Source: Amycolatopsis bartoniae (GTDB lineage: Bacteria; Actinomycetota; Actinomycetes; Mycobacteriales; Pseudonocardiaceae). From it: 64,000 bases of DNA. The notes below the pieces were generated by a model. That model saw only the letters and a list, made by a program, of their open reading frames with translations. It searched no databases and was not told the origin of the DNA. Where the stretch lies: positions 439,501 to 503,500 of the forward strand of contig NZ_JACHWH010000003.1 in assembly GCF_014191255.1 (NCBI RefSeq), given 5' to 3'. A program made the position numbers and the translations under genes. Shown here piece by piece: positions 33,833-43,057 of this stretch (within the stretch, counting starts at the first letter, position 1; each line of letters opens with the position of its first letter).

Positions 33833-35248
33833 ATGTCCGCCCCTGAGATCCCCGTCGACGCCGCCCGGGTCCTCGCTCGCCTCGACCGGCTCCCGCGCCG
33901 CGCGGTGTCGTTCGCCGCGACCGGAATCGCCGGCGCCGCCCTGTTCTTCGTCTTCTACTGCAACTTCGACATCAACGTCTCCTTCATCCAGACCTGCACG
34001 CAGATCCGCTCCGGCTGCACGCCCGGTACCTCGCAGGGCTGGCTGGTGCTGCCGACCTGCCTGTACCTCGTCGGCTACTTCGCGGGCGGGCTGCTGTTCG
34101 CCCCGGTGTCGGACCGCATCGGGCGGAAACGCGCGCTGGCCATCGGACTGTCCTTCGCCTGCGTCGGTTCGCTGCTCGCGGCCGTCGCGACGGGCTATCC
34201 GCTGTTCGTGCTCGCCAGGGCGCTGACGGGGATCAGCATGGGCGCGGTGCTGCCGGTCGCGAACACCTACATCGGCGAGATCGCGCCCGCCGCGGCGCGG
34301 GCGAAGTACACCGCGGTCACGTTCGTGCTGTGCACGCTCGGCGCGATGTGCGGCATCGGATTCGGGCTGCTGCTGACCACCGAGGCGGCGTCGTTCCCGG
34401 AGGGCCTGCCGTTCGCGCTCGGGCTGGAGTCCGGCTGGCGCTGGATGTACGCGATCGCGACGGTCGTCGGCCTGTTCGCGTTGCTCAACACCGCCCGGCT
34501 GCCCGAGTCCCCGCGCTGGCTGATCGAACACGGCCGGGCGGCGGAAGCGGACACCGTGGTGTCGGCGCTGGAGCAGCGGGCGCGCGGACCGCTGCCGGAA
34601 CCGGCGGCGACCGTTCCGCTGCCGCCCCGGCAGGCCGAGCACGCGTACCGGGAGTTGTTGTCCAGCAAGCGTTACCGGCGCCGGGTGCTGTTGCTCGTCG
34701 CGATGTGGTTCACCGGCTACGCGACGGTGTTCAGCTACTCCACCGGGTCCACGGTGATCCTCACCAGCCTGCACTTCACCGCCCCGGTCGCGGGCATGAT
34801 CTCCGCCGTCGGCGGGGTCGGGTTCTTCGTGCAGGGCCTGTTCTCCGCGCGCTGGTCCGAGCGGCTGGACCGGCGTTACTGGCTGCCGATCGGGGCGGCG
34901 CTGACCGTGCTCGGCGGCATCCTGATCGCGACGCTGGGCACGAACATCGGCTGGGCGTTCGCGGGGTCGTTCCTGGTGTTCTTCGGGTTCAACGTGTGGG
35001 TGCCGCCGACCTTCGCGCTCTCGGCCGAGAGCTTCCCGACGCGGGTCCGCTCCGCGGGCTTCGGCCTGGTCGACGGCGTCGGCGTGCTCGGCGGGGCGAT
35101 GGGCGTGCTGGTGATCGCGCCGCTCGTGCCGCGGCTGTCCCCGCTGCCCGCCCTGCTGCTGATCGCCGCTTTCCTGGTGGTTTCGGCGATACTGGCGCAG
35201 TTCACCCCGCACACCCGCAACCGGGTGCTGGAGGACGTCTCGCCCTGA
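33833..35248 (+). CDS. MFS transporter, sugar/organic-acid porter branch
   Basis: A 471-residue carrier with about 12 helices and a long first periplasmic loop (FIQTCTQIRSGCTPGTSQG) holding two cysteines, a feature of organic-cation/sugar-like MFS families. Motif A is APVSDRIGRKRALA, the central-loop motif LPESPRWLIEHGR, and the second half has FNVWVPPTFALSAESFPTRVRSAGFGL, matching the PESFPT-R box of this branch. It is monocistronic, preceded by an operator-like palindrome, and convergent with the GH31 gene across a shared hairpin. It could take up a product of that glycosidase, but this is only positional. Confidence 0.87.
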   Translation: MSAPEIPVDAARVLARLDRLPRRAVSFAATGIAGAALFFVFYCNFDINVSFIQTCTQIRSGCTPGTSQGWLVLPTCLYLVGYFAGGLLFAPVSDRIGRKRALAIGLSFACVGSLLAAVATGYPLFVLARALTGISMGAVLPVANTYIGEIAPAAARAKYTAVTFVLCTLGAMCGIGFGLLLTTEAASFPEGLPFALGLESGWRWMYAIATVVGLFALLNTARLPESPRWLIEHGRAAEADTVVSALEQRARGPLPEPAATVPLPPRQAEHAYRELLSSKRYRRRVLLLVAMWFTGYATVFSYSTGSTVILTSLHFTAPVAGMISAVGGVGFFVQGLFSARWSERLDRRYWLPIGAALTVLGGILIATLGTNIGWAFAGSFLVFFGFNVWVPPTFALSAESFPTRVRSAGFGLVDGVGVLGGAMGVLVIAPLVPRLSPLPALLLIAAFLVVSAILAQFTPHTRNRVLEDVSP

Positions 35249-35274
35249 CCGGCGGAGGACCACCGGCCAGGGCG
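35241..35274. terminator. Bidirectional hairpin between MFS and GH31 genes
   Basis: A 12-base stem, CGCCCTGACCGG and CCGGCCAGGGCG, with one mismatch and a ten-base loop, spans the last codons of the MFS gene and most of the 34-base gap before the convergent GH31 stop. It is placed to end both transcripts. Confidence 0.7.
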
Positions 35275-35282
35275 AGCGCGTG

Positions 35283-38200
35283 CTACGGGTGCAGCGTCCG
35301 CACCGTGACGGGGCGGTTCGCCTGCGCGGGCGTCTTCACCGTCACGGTGTTCGACGCCGCGTCCCAGGTCCAGCTGCCCGCGGCGGCGAGCCGGTTGTCG
35401 ACGAACACGGCCAGCGGCCGCGTCGCCGCGGTGAACCGGACCGTCCACGTGTGCCGGTCGGGCCGGTAGGCGCCCTGAGGAGCACCGATGGTGACCGTCG
35501 AGGAGAAGCGGTCCTCGGCGTAGGTCACCTTCATGGTCGCGCTCTTCGGGGCGGCCTTGCCGTCGTCCTCGTAGAGGGTGAACGAGCCGTTGTGACCGCT
35601 CGTGACGTTCACCGTGAGGTCGCCCGCCTTGCCGGTGACGACGATGCCGCCCGACCGGACGAACACCGGCATGGTGTCCAGGGTCGTGGTGACCTGCGCC
35701 GAGGTACCACCGCGGTAGGTCTTGCCGGTGAAGTAGTCCGTCCAGTCGCTGCCGGGCGGGAACCACACCGAGGTGGTCGCGGTGGTGCCCGGCGTGGTCA
35801 CTGGCGCCACCAGCACGTCCGGGCCGTACAGGTACTCCCCGCCGGCCTGGGCGTACGCCTCCTGCTCACCCGGGTACTGCAGGTACAGCGGCCGCACGAT
35901 GGGCTGTCCGGTCGCGGTCGCCTGCTGGGCGAGCGTGTAGGTGTAGGGCAGCAGGTCCTCCCGCAGGTTCAGGAACTTCGTCGCGGACGCGTCGGCCGCG
36001 GCGCCGTACTGCCACGGGAGCCGGTCGCTGTGGTTGGAGTGCAGCCGGTCGATCGGCTGGAACGTGCCGAACTGCACCCACCGCGCGTACAGGTCGTCGG
36101 GCAGCTTCGTGCTACCGGGCTCGCTGCCCGGCTCCTGCAGCCCGTTCGTGTGGCCGCCGATGTCGTGGCTGACCGAGGGCAGGCCGGTCGCCGCCGACTC
36201 GCCGGGCGTGTAGCCGACCTCGAAGCCGAGCGTGGCCCAGTCGGAGATCGTGTCCCCGGTGAAGTGCAGCGTCGTGCGCTTGTCGGCCCACGGTCCCGTC
36301 GGCACGGCGGTCGGCGAGCTGTACCCGCCGGCCTGCAACGAGCCGTACGCGCGGGAGAAGGCGAAGCCGCGCGTACCGTCCGGCGTCGGCTCGTTGGCGT
36401 ACTGCTGGTTGATCCACGCGTCCGGCGTCACGCCGGGCAGGCTCGACTGCGAGCCGTCGCAGCACCAGTCCAGCCACCAGAAGTCGACGCCCTGCTGCTC
36501 CATCGTGCGGTGCAGCCCGAGGTAGGCGTTGAGCTGGTCCGGGTCACCGAAGTCGAACACGTAGCAGTCGCTGCCCCCGCCACCGCAGCCGCCGGGCTTG
36601 AGCTTGCCCTTCGCGGCCGCCTGCGCCGCCGGGAACTGCGGGTCCGAGGCCAGGATGCTCGGGTGGATGTTCAGCGTCGTGTGCAGGCCCTGGTCGTGCA
36701 CCCACTGGAAGAACGCCACCGGGTCCGGAATGCGGGTCGGGTCGATCTCCCAGCCGTTCCAGCGGTTCGGGGACTTGTAGTCGGTGTCGACGACCAGGAC
36801 GTCGAGGGGCACGCCCTCGGTGCGGAAGCGGTTCACGATGTCCTGGTACTCCGCGGCCGTGCGGTCGAAGTACTCCGAGTACCAGACGCCGTAGGTGTAC
36901 TGCGGCAGCAGCAGGGCCGGGCCGGTCAGCGTGGCGAGGTCCTTCAGCGCCTGGGAGTAGTCCTGCCCGTAAGCGAAGACGTAACCGTCCTGGTAGGCGT
37001 CCGCGGCGTGCGCGGGCCGCTGGGTGACCTTGCCGGTCTTCGGGTCGTACAGGGCCGACGCCGTGTCGTCGAGCAGCGACCAGCCGTCCTGGTACAGGAT
37101 TCCCGGCGCGGTGACGGCGGTGCCGTCCACGCCGTCGAGGCCGCGCCGGTAGCCGCCGAGCGCCGCGTGCGGGGCGAGCAGCGGTGAGTGCGACGGGGTG
37201 ACGGCGACGGTGTCGAGGTTGACGTGGCAGCTCGTGGCGTCGGGGCAGCCGATCGTCACGGTCTGCGTGCCCGCCTTGAGCCGCACCGGCACGGCGACGG
37301 TGCGCCACGAGTTCCAGCTGCTCGTCGAGGCGAGGCTGACCGTCGAGGCGGTACCGTTCCCGACCTGCACCGAGACGTTCCGGGACTGGACGGGATCCTT
37401 GCCCGCGGCCGCGTTGGCGTACCGCAGCTGCAGGTCGTACTGGCCGTCCTTCGGCACACCGGTCACGGTGAGGGTGTCGGACGCGCCGGCCTGTTCGAGA
37501 CCCGCGAGAAAGCCCTTTCCGGAGTACCCGTCGTGGTCGTTCGCCAGGTGCCCGCCCCCGGCCGCGGTGCCCTGCTCGGCCTCGCAGATCGCGGCGAAGG
37601 AACAGGAAACCGCCGCCGGCGGGGTCGGCCCCGGATAGGCCGCGCCCTGCTGGACCAGCGCGAGGCTGTCGATGTTGACGTCACCGGAGTCGGTGGCCGT
37701 CCGCTGCACCGTCACCTCGTGCTGCCCGGCGGGCAGGGTGACCGGCACACTGGTCAGCGCCCAGGTGTCCCAGTCGGCGGTGGGGGGCAGCGTGACCGTG
37801 CCCGCCGCGCCGCCGTCCACGAGCACGGTGAGCGTGCGCTGCGTGTGCTGGCCGTCGCCGCCGGTCGCGTTGGCGTAGCGCAGGTCGAGCTGGTAGTCGC
37901 CCGCCGCCGGGGCCTGGACGCGGAACGCCAGCGAGTTGCCGGTGTTCTCGAAACCGGCCGCGAAGCCGCGCCCGGTGTAGCCGCGATGGTCGGTCGCCAC
38001 GCCCAGCCCGCTCAGCCGCAGGTCCTCCGCCTCGCAGAGGGCGCCGAAGGTGCAGGCGGGGGTCAGCTTCCCGGCCCAGGGGTTCGCGGTGACGGTCTGC
38101 GCGCCCGCGCGCAGCTGCACGGTCAGGTTGTCGTCGCCGAACGGGCCCGACCCGACCTTGTATCGCAGCCGGGCGCCGCTGGTCTCGATGGTGAGCCAGC

Positions 38201-38486
38201 CGTCCTTCGTCGTTGTGGTGTAAGGAGTCCTGGCGAAGTCCCCACGGCCGACCGCGTTGAACGTGCCGGCGTCCACGAACCGGGAGTCGCCCGCGTACTC
38301 GGTCCGGATGAGCGTGGGGGAGAGGACCTCGAACCGGGCCTGCCCCGCCGTCACCACCTGCCCGGGGGTGTGGGCGGGGGTCGCCACCGCGGCGGCCTCC
38401 GTCGCCGTCAACGCCGCCACCACACACGCCACACCGGCTACTGCCACCGAGGCCCGTCTCCGGACCCTGCGCGCCATTGTCGCCAC
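35283..38486 (-). CDS. Secreted GH31 glycosidase with two nested CBM35-like modules
   Basis: A 1067-residue exported enzyme. A basic N terminus and hydrophobic signal (SVAVAGVACVVAALTATEAAA) precede the GH31 N-terminal beta-sandwich. That domain is interrupted by two tandem CBM35-like modules at about 145-285 and 294-430, each starting with C-x-F-x2-(L/I)CEAE and containing (D/N)DHxGYxGxGF, then resumes at LLAPHAALGGYRRGL. The barrel holds the nucleophile Asp673 in WWLDWCCD and the acid/base Asp745 in HFTGDTISDW, plus SHDIGGH. The C-terminal beta domains include SFTLYEDDGK. GH31 enzymes cleave alpha-glucosides or related linkages; CBM35 binds uronic acids or alpha-glucans. A GTG with GAGGAGG five bases upstream is preferred; an ATG three codons further is possible. 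Confidence 0.9.
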   Translation of the reverse strand: MATMARRVRRRASVAVAGVACVVAALTATEAAAVATPAHTPGQVVTAGQARFEVLSPTLIRTEYAGDSRFVDAGTFNAVGRGDFARTPYTTTTKDGWLTIETSGARLRYKVGSGPFGDDNLTVQLRAGAQTVTANPWAGKLTPACTFGALCEAEDLRLSGLGVATDHRGYTGRGFAAGFENTGNSLAFRVQAPAAGDYQLDLRYANATGGDGQHTQRTLTVLVDGGAAGTVTLPPTADWDTWALTSVPVTLPAGQHEVTVQRTATDSGDVNIDSLALVQQGAAYPGPTPPAAVSCSFAAICEAEQGTAAGGGHLANDHDGYSGKGFLAGLEQAGASDTLTVTGVPKDGQYDLQLRYANAAAGKDPVQSRNVSVQVGNGTASTVSLASTSSWNSWRTVAVPVRLKAGTQTVTIGCPDATSCHVNLDTVAVTPSHSPLLAPHAALGGYRRGLDGVDGTAVTAPGILYQDGWSLLDDTASALYDPKTGKVTQRPAHAADAYQDGYVFAYGQDYSQALKDLATLTGPALLLPQYTYGVWYSEYFDRTAAEYQDIVNRFRTEGVPLDVLVVDTDYKSPNRWNGWEIDPTRIPDPVAFFQWVHDQGLHTTLNIHPSILASDPQFPAAQAAAKGKLKPGGCGGGGSDCYVFDFGDPDQLNAYLGLHRTMEQQGVDFWWLDWCCDGSQSSLPGVTPDAWINQQYANEPTPDGTRGFAFSRAYGSLQAGGYSSPTAVPTGPWADKRTTLHFTGDTISDWATLGFEVGYTPGESAATGLPSVSHDIGGHTNGLQEPGSEPGSTKLPDDLYARWVQFGTFQPIDRLHSNHSDRLPWQYGAAADASATKFLNLREDLLPYTYTLAQQATATGQPIVRPLYLQYPGEQEAYAQAGGEYLYGPDVLVAPVTTPGTTATTSVWFPPGSDWTDYFTGKTYRGGTSAQVTTTLDTMPVFVRSGGIVVTGKAGDLTVNVTSGHNGSFTLYEDDGKAAPKSATMKVTYAEDRFSSTVTIGAPQGAYRPDRHTWTVRFTAATRPLAVFVDNRLAAAGSWTWDAASNTVTVKTPAQANRPVTVRTLHP

Positions 38487-38601
38487 TATCGCCTCCTCGA
38501 CAAATCTCACGCGAAACTAACCGAGGATCGATCAAGGACGAACGGTTCGCGGCAATCCTGGCCGGTGTTCTGTCTCGTTCAAGCCCTTGCGGTGGCGGGG
38601 C

Positions 38602-40380
38602 TCACTCCAGTGCGCCGCCGAGCACGCCTCTCGTCACGCGGTCGTCGAGCGAGCTGACCGGGGACTCGGTGCGCACCCAGCGGTCGCCGCCGAAGTAGGT
38701 GGTCACGATGTTCTCCGCGGTGCGCGTCGCCAGTGCCTGCGTGGTCAGCGTGGGGTTCGGGCCGCCGAGCGAGTTGGCCAGCGCCGAGTTGTCCGCGACG
38801 AACAACCGGTCCACCCAGCGGGCTTCGGCGTTGTCCTTCAGCACCGAGTCCGCCGGGTCGGTGCCCATGCGCATGGTGGAGTGCACGTGCAGCGGCACCG
38901 ACGGGAAGTCGATGCGCAGCACCCTCGTCGCGCCCGCGGCCCGCGCGATCCGCGCCGCCTGGTCGCACAGGAACTCGCGGTTGCGCTGCGTCCGCGCGGT
39001 GCGGTCGCGGTACTCGAACTCCACCTTCGGGATCGGGCCGTTCTCGTCCGGCGGGAAGGCCGACCGGATCACCCGGTTGTCCGGTTCCACGTCGTCGTCG
39101 GTGAGCACGAGGATACTCAGCAGATTGTCCACATCGGACAGCACGTCCTTGAGCTCCGCGCCCATGACGCGGCCCGACTTGCCGTCCCAGGACCCGGTGA
39201 ACCCGCGACCGTTGTCGTAGTCACCGCGCACGCCACTGGCCGACAGCCCCATGGCGAGCGCCTGCAGCGCGGGCGGCAGGCCCGACTGCTGGATGGAGCC
39301 GCGCCCGGGGTAGTCGGCGCGCGCGGCGGACGACGGGCCCCGGGAGTTGCCGGTGTACTCGTCGAAGACGCCGATGACCCAGTCGATGGCGTGGTCGGTG
39401 TAGCCGCGGCCGACCCAGTCGTTGGGGTCGGGCAGCCCGCTGTTGAGCCACAGCCGCGGGTTTTCGGTGCAGCCGGCGGACAACACGACCACCGACGCGG
39501 TCTCCTCGTGCTGCTCGCCGGTCTGCGTGTCGCGCCACCGCACCCCGCGCGCTACCGTGCTCCCGCCCTGCTGTTCGGTGAGCACCTGGGTGACGAACGC
39601 GTTCGGCACCAGGGTGACGCGGCGGCCGCCCGGCGCCCACAGGTCGGCGGTGAGCATCATCGGCAGGTAGGAGTTGTCCGCCTGCCGCTTGGCTTTCAGG
39701 TTCCGCGGGGCGCGGCGGGGTTCGAGACAGCCCTGGAAGCAGTAGCCGCAGAAGGTGCAGCCGGTGGCTTCCGGATACCGCAGTCGCGCGTCGTCGTCCG
39801 TGCGGCCCGCGGTGCCGCCCGGTTGCAGGATCGCGTTCTCCTGCGGCCGGAAGCTGTCGCGCAGGATGTCCTTCGTCGCGTTCACCGGCAGCCCGAGGCG
39901 CTCGCAGCCGCGGAAGAACACCGCCTCCTTCGTGCCCACCGCCGCGGTCTGGACCGGCAGTGTCGCCTCGACCCACTCGTAGTACGGGATCAGCTCCCGG
40001 TAGCCGAGCGGGAACCGGTGCGCCACGTCGTAGGCGTCGCTGTCCGCGCCGGTGTAGTCCGAGAACACGCCCGGCATCGCGCGTGGCGAGTTGCCGAAGT
40101 AGTGCTGCGTGGTGCCGCCGGTGCCGGCGAGCTGGAACACGAACGAGTACTGCGGCAGCTCCCGGAACCACGGCGGGTGCTCGAACCGGTCCGCCGCCCC
40201 GAACCGGAAGTACCCGTCGGCCGGGTTGTTGCAGTCGTTCTCGTACCGCGACCACTGCGTCTCCGGGTCCCGGTAGAACGGGCCCCCTTCCAGGACGAGG
40301 ACGTCCAGCCCGCGCCCGGCCAGCTCCTTGCTCACCACGGTCCCGCCGCCACCGGAACCGACCACGATCACGTCCGCCAT
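38602..40380 (-). CDS. GMC oxidoreductase with ferredoxin-like cysteine motif
   Basis: A 592-residue GMC-family flavoprotein. The FAD-binding start is VIVVGSGGGGTVVSKELAGRG and the C terminus has the catalytic pair: His in LHVHSTMRMG and Asn in GGPNPTLTTQALA. Four cysteines are arranged GCTFCGYCFQGCLEP (Cys208, 211, 214, 218; C-x2-C-x2-C-x3-C), as in iron-sulfur-containing bacterial GMC dehydrogenases such as the catalytic subunit of FAD glucose dehydrogenase. It has no signal peptide, but the overlapping upstream gene encodes a Tat-signal partner, so export as a complex is likely. The substrate may be a sugar, alcohol or sterol. The start ATG shares one base with the upstream stop. Confidence 0.88.
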   Translation of the reverse strand: MADVIVVGSGGGGTVVSKELAGRGLDVLVLEGGPFYRDPETQWSRYENDCNNPADGYFRFGAADRFEHPPWFRELPQYSFVFQLAGTGGTTQHYFGNSPRAMPGVFSDYTGADSDAYDVAHRFPLGYRELIPYYEWVEATLPVQTAAVGTKEAVFFRGCERLGLPVNATKDILRDSFRPQENAILQPGGTAGRTDDDARLRYPEATGCTFCGYCFQGCLEPRRAPRNLKAKRQADNSYLPMMLTADLWAPGGRRVTLVPNAFVTQVLTEQQGGSTVARGVRWRDTQTGEQHEETASVVVLSAGCTENPRLWLNSGLPDPNDWVGRGYTDHAIDWVIGVFDEYTGNSRGPSSAARADYPGRGSIQQSGLPPALQALAMGLSASGVRGDYDNGRGFTGSWDGKSGRVMGAELKDVLSDVDNLLSILVLTDDDVEPDNRVIRSAFPPDENGPIPKVEFEYRDRTARTQRNREFLCDQAARIARAAGATRVLRIDFPSVPLHVHSTMRMGTDPADSVLKDNAEARWVDRLFVADNSALANSLGGPNPTLTTQALATRTAENIVTTYFGGDRWVRTESPVSSLDDRVTRGVLGGALE

Positions 40381-41252
40381 CAGCTCTCCCCGTACTCGGG
40401 CGCGGTGGAGACCGCGCGCCGTCCCTGGTAGTAGCCGAGGAACTCGGCCCAGCCGTCCGCCGGCGTCGTCCGGCCCGGCATGTAGTCGCTGGTGTCCCAG
40501 CCGACCGGCCGGGCGGTGACCGTCCTGGTGGCCCGGTCGAACACCCCGAACTCCGTGTACGCCGTGAAGGTCGACAGCGTCAGCACCAGGCCACCGGCGA
40601 ACCGCAGCAGCCCGGACGCGGACTTCGTCAACGGTTCCGGCAGGTGTGCGTCGATCAGCGCGACCAGGTCCGGGTCCGCCTGCTCGATCCGCTGGCAGGC
40701 CTGGGCCTTCTCGGCGTGGCCGAGGTTGGCGAACGGCGAACCGGGGAACGGGCCGAGCACCGCGGTCGGGCGGACCTGCGTGGCGGCGAGGTTGAACAGC
40801 AACGCCAGCACCAGCGACGCCGGGAGCGCGTTGTCGTTCAGCGCCAGGCGCAGCAGGTCGGCGAGCGTGGCGCCGCCGGGCAGCGGGACGTTCCCGGCGC
40901 CGTCCAGGAAGGCCTGGGTAAGCGCTTCCAGGTACTCCAGCGGCCAGGACACGAAGAAGTCCACCGTGTGCTCCATCAGCTCCGGTGCTCGTGCCTCGAT
41001 GCCACCCGGCGTCGGACTGGTCAGGGCCTGCACGATCGAGTAGCGGTCCGGACCGGGCACGGCGAACACCGAGATCCCCGCGAACGTGTCGTAGGCGAGC
41101 AGGTCCAGCGCGGGCTGGACGACGGGTTCCGCGGCGGCGGACGCCGGCACCGACAGCGCGCCCGCCGCGGCGAGCGCACCGATGAGTCCCGCGCGGATCA
41201 GCAGGTCGCGTCTGCCCCATTCCCGCGGGATCGAGGCGTGGTTCTCGGTCAT
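40380..41252 (-). CDS. Tat-exported small subunit partner of the GMC oxidoreductase
   Basis: A 290-residue protein with a Tat signal (WGRRDLLIRAGLIGALAAAGALSVPASAAAEP). The rest is helical and resembles small or gamma subunits and DUF5987-like partners that precede GMC dehydrogenases: YDTFAGISVFAVPGPDRYSIVQALT, and near the end DTSDYMPGRTTPADGWAEFLGYYQGRR. It is translationally coupled to the flavoprotein gene by a one-base overlap. By analogy with the gamma subunit of FAD glucose dehydrogenase it may carry the signal-less flavoprotein across the membrane. No cytochrome subunit follows. Confidence 0.75.
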   Translation of the reverse strand: MTENHASIPREWGRRDLLIRAGLIGALAAAGALSVPASAAAEPVVQPALDLLAYDTFAGISVFAVPGPDRYSIVQALTSPTPGGIEARAPELMEHTVDFFVSWPLEYLEALTQAFLDGAGNVPLPGGATLADLLRLALNDNALPASLVLALLFNLAATQVRPTAVLGPFPGSPFANLGHAEKAQACQRIEQADPDLVALIDAHLPEPLTKSASGLLRFAGGLVLTLSTFTAYTEFGVFDRATRTVTARPVGWDTSDYMPGRTTPADGWAEFLGYYQGRRAVSTAPEYGES

Positions 41253-41290
41253 TCAGCCATCATGGCGACGGTTCCCGGGTCTCGCGTGAT

Positions 41291-41327
41291 CGACTTCATT
41301 TTCCCTTGTGGAGAGGGGAAAAAGTCG
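41291..41327. promoter_or_regulatory. AT-containing dyad upstream of the GMC operon
   Basis: An inverted repeat about 40 bases before the Tat-subunit start: CGACTT then TTTTCCC on one side, GGGAAAA then AAGTCG on the other, with a ten-base loop and a two-base bulge. It is the only conspicuous structure in the 263-base divergent gap. It could be an operator for the GMC operon or a 5'-leader hairpin. Confidence 0.4.
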
Positions 41328-41515
41328 TGTGTCGGTGACAAACTTCCCGGGCGTCTTCATCATCGCCACACGATCCGGGCGCCGCCGGGTCCGCTGGCCG
41401 GGGACTCGGCGCTGACCGGGGCGGGCGTGCTCTCCGGGTTCCGGACTCCGCCCGCGCGGGCACCGTCCGCAAAGGACATTCGACAGTTTTCCCGGAGCGC
41501 GGAATACTGGGCCGC

Positions 41516-42115
41516 ATGCGCCTCGGTGACCTTCCGTTGCCCGACACCGCCGCCTGTTCCCACGCCCTCGAAGTGACCACCACCTACAGCTCGCCCGCGC
41601 TGGTGAACCACTGCCTGCGGGCCTACGTGTGGGCGGCGGCTTTCGGCGAGGCACGCGGCATCGCGTTCGACGCCGAGCTGCTCTTCGTCGCGGCGATGCT
41701 GCACGACCTCTCGCTCGTCGAGGAGTTCGACAACCACACCGTGCCGTTCGAGGTGGCCGGCGGGCACGTCGCCTGGGTCTTCGCCGCGGGCGCCGGCTGG
41801 CCGGCCGACCGGCGCCGGCGGCTCGCGGAGGTCATCGAGCGGCACATGTGGGCCGAGGTGGATCCGGCCGGGGACCCGGACGGGTTCCTGTTGTGCACGG
41901 CCACCGGGGTCGACATCAGCGGGCGCCACGCCGACGAGCTTCCCGCCGGGTTCCGGGCGGAGGTGCTGGCACAGTATCCCCGCCTGACGCTGACCGAGGA
42001 GTTCCTGCGTTGCTTCCAGGACCAGGCGAACCGCAAGCCGGACAGCTCCGCCGCGGCCGCGATGCGCAACGGCCTGCCCGCGAGGATGGCCCGGAACCCG
42101 CTGGAGCAACCCTGA
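41516..42115 (+). CDS. HD-domain phosphohydrolase-like protein
   Basis: A 199-residue soluble protein of the HD superfamily. The pattern starts with LVNHCLRAYVWAA (first His), then ELLFVAAMLHDLSLVEEFD (the HD pair), HVAWVFAAGAGWP and EVIERHMWAEVDPAGDPDGFLL (later His/Asp ligands). This arrangement is found in cyanamide-hydratase-like and other actinobacterial HD hydrolases. Ten bases after its stop a frameshifted oxidoreductase gene begins with its own ribosome site, so the two are likely cotranscribed. The substrate is unknown. Confidence 0.85.
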   Translation: MRLGDLPLPDTAACSHALEVTTTYSSPALVNHCLRAYVWAAAFGEARGIAFDAELLFVAAMLHDLSLVEEFDNHTVPFEVAGGHVAWVFAAGAGWPADRRRRLAEVIERHMWAEVDPAGDPDGFLLCTATGVDISGRHADELPAGFRAEVLAQYPRLTLTEEFLRCFQDQANRKPDSSAAAAMRNGLPARMARNPLEQP

Positions 42116-42125
42116 GGAGACGTCC

Positions 42126-43050
42126 ATGCGAGCTGTCACCAATCAAGGACCGCCAGGCCGGTCTCGGCGGGCTCGCCCTGACGGACGTGCCGTACCCGCA
42201 CGCGTCGGAGAACGACGTCGTCGTGCGGGTGCACGCCGCCGGGTTCACCCGAGGCGAGCTCGACTGGCCCGCCACGTGGACGGACCGCGCCGGCCGCGAC
42301 CGGACGCCGAGCGTGCCCGGGCACGAGCTGTCGGGGGTCGTCGTCGAGCTGGGGTACGGGACCACCGGCCTGACCGTCGGCCAGCGGGTGTTCGGGCTCG
42401 CCGACTGGGCCCGCGACGGGACGCTCGCGGAGTACGTGGCGGTGGAGGCGCGCAACCTGGCGCCGCTGCCCGCGGACGTCGACCACGTCGTGGCCGCCGC
42501 GACGGTCATCTCCGGCCTGACCGCGTGGCAGGGCCTGTTCGAGCACGGCCGTCTCGCCGCGGGGCGGACCGTCCTGGTGCACGGGGCCGCGGGTGGCGTC
42601 GGTTCGCTGGCCGTGCAGCTCGCGCGCGAGGCGGGCGCCCGGGTGGTCGGCACGGGCCGGGCGGGTGACCGGGACACCGTGCTCGGGCTCGGCGCGGACG
42701 CCTTCCTCGACCTGGAAGCCGGGCCCCTCGACGGAGTCGGCGAGGTGGACCTGGTGTTCGACGTGATCGGCGGTGAGATCCGCGACCGCTCGGCCGCGCT
42801 GGTGCGCGCGGGTGGCGTCCTCGTCACGATCGCCTCGCCGCCGGAGGTCCGGCCCGCGGCCGGGCAGGCGGTCTTCTTCGTCGTCGAACCGGACCGCGCG
42901 CAGCTGGTGGAGCTGGCACAACGGCTTCGCGACGGGCGCCTGCGCCCGATCGTGGGCGCGGTGCGCCCGCTCTCCGAGGCGCCCGCCGCCTTCGCGCCCG
43001 GCCGCCGCACCCGCGGCCGGACGGTCATCCGGGTCGCGGAAAACGGATGA
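42126..43050 (+). pseudogene. Zinc-type/quinone oxidoreductase (MDR family) with frameshift at codon 6
   Basis: Beginning at an ATG with AGGAGA ribosome site the sequence reads MRAVT, then an extra A at 42141-42142 throws the frame; the adjacent frame continues IKDRQAGLGGLALTDVPYPH and runs intact to the TGA. The body is a normal medium-chain reductase of about 300 residues: GHELSGVVVELG, VFGLADWARDGTLAEYVAVE, VLVHGAAGGVGSLAVQLA (NADPH site), DLVFDVIGGE and the C-terminal GRTVIRV. No alternative in-frame start with a ribosome site was found. Either the gene is broken or the base is a sequencing error; the rest shows no decay, which favours a recent or artefactual change. Confidence 0.8.
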
Positions 43051-43057
43051 CCCATCC

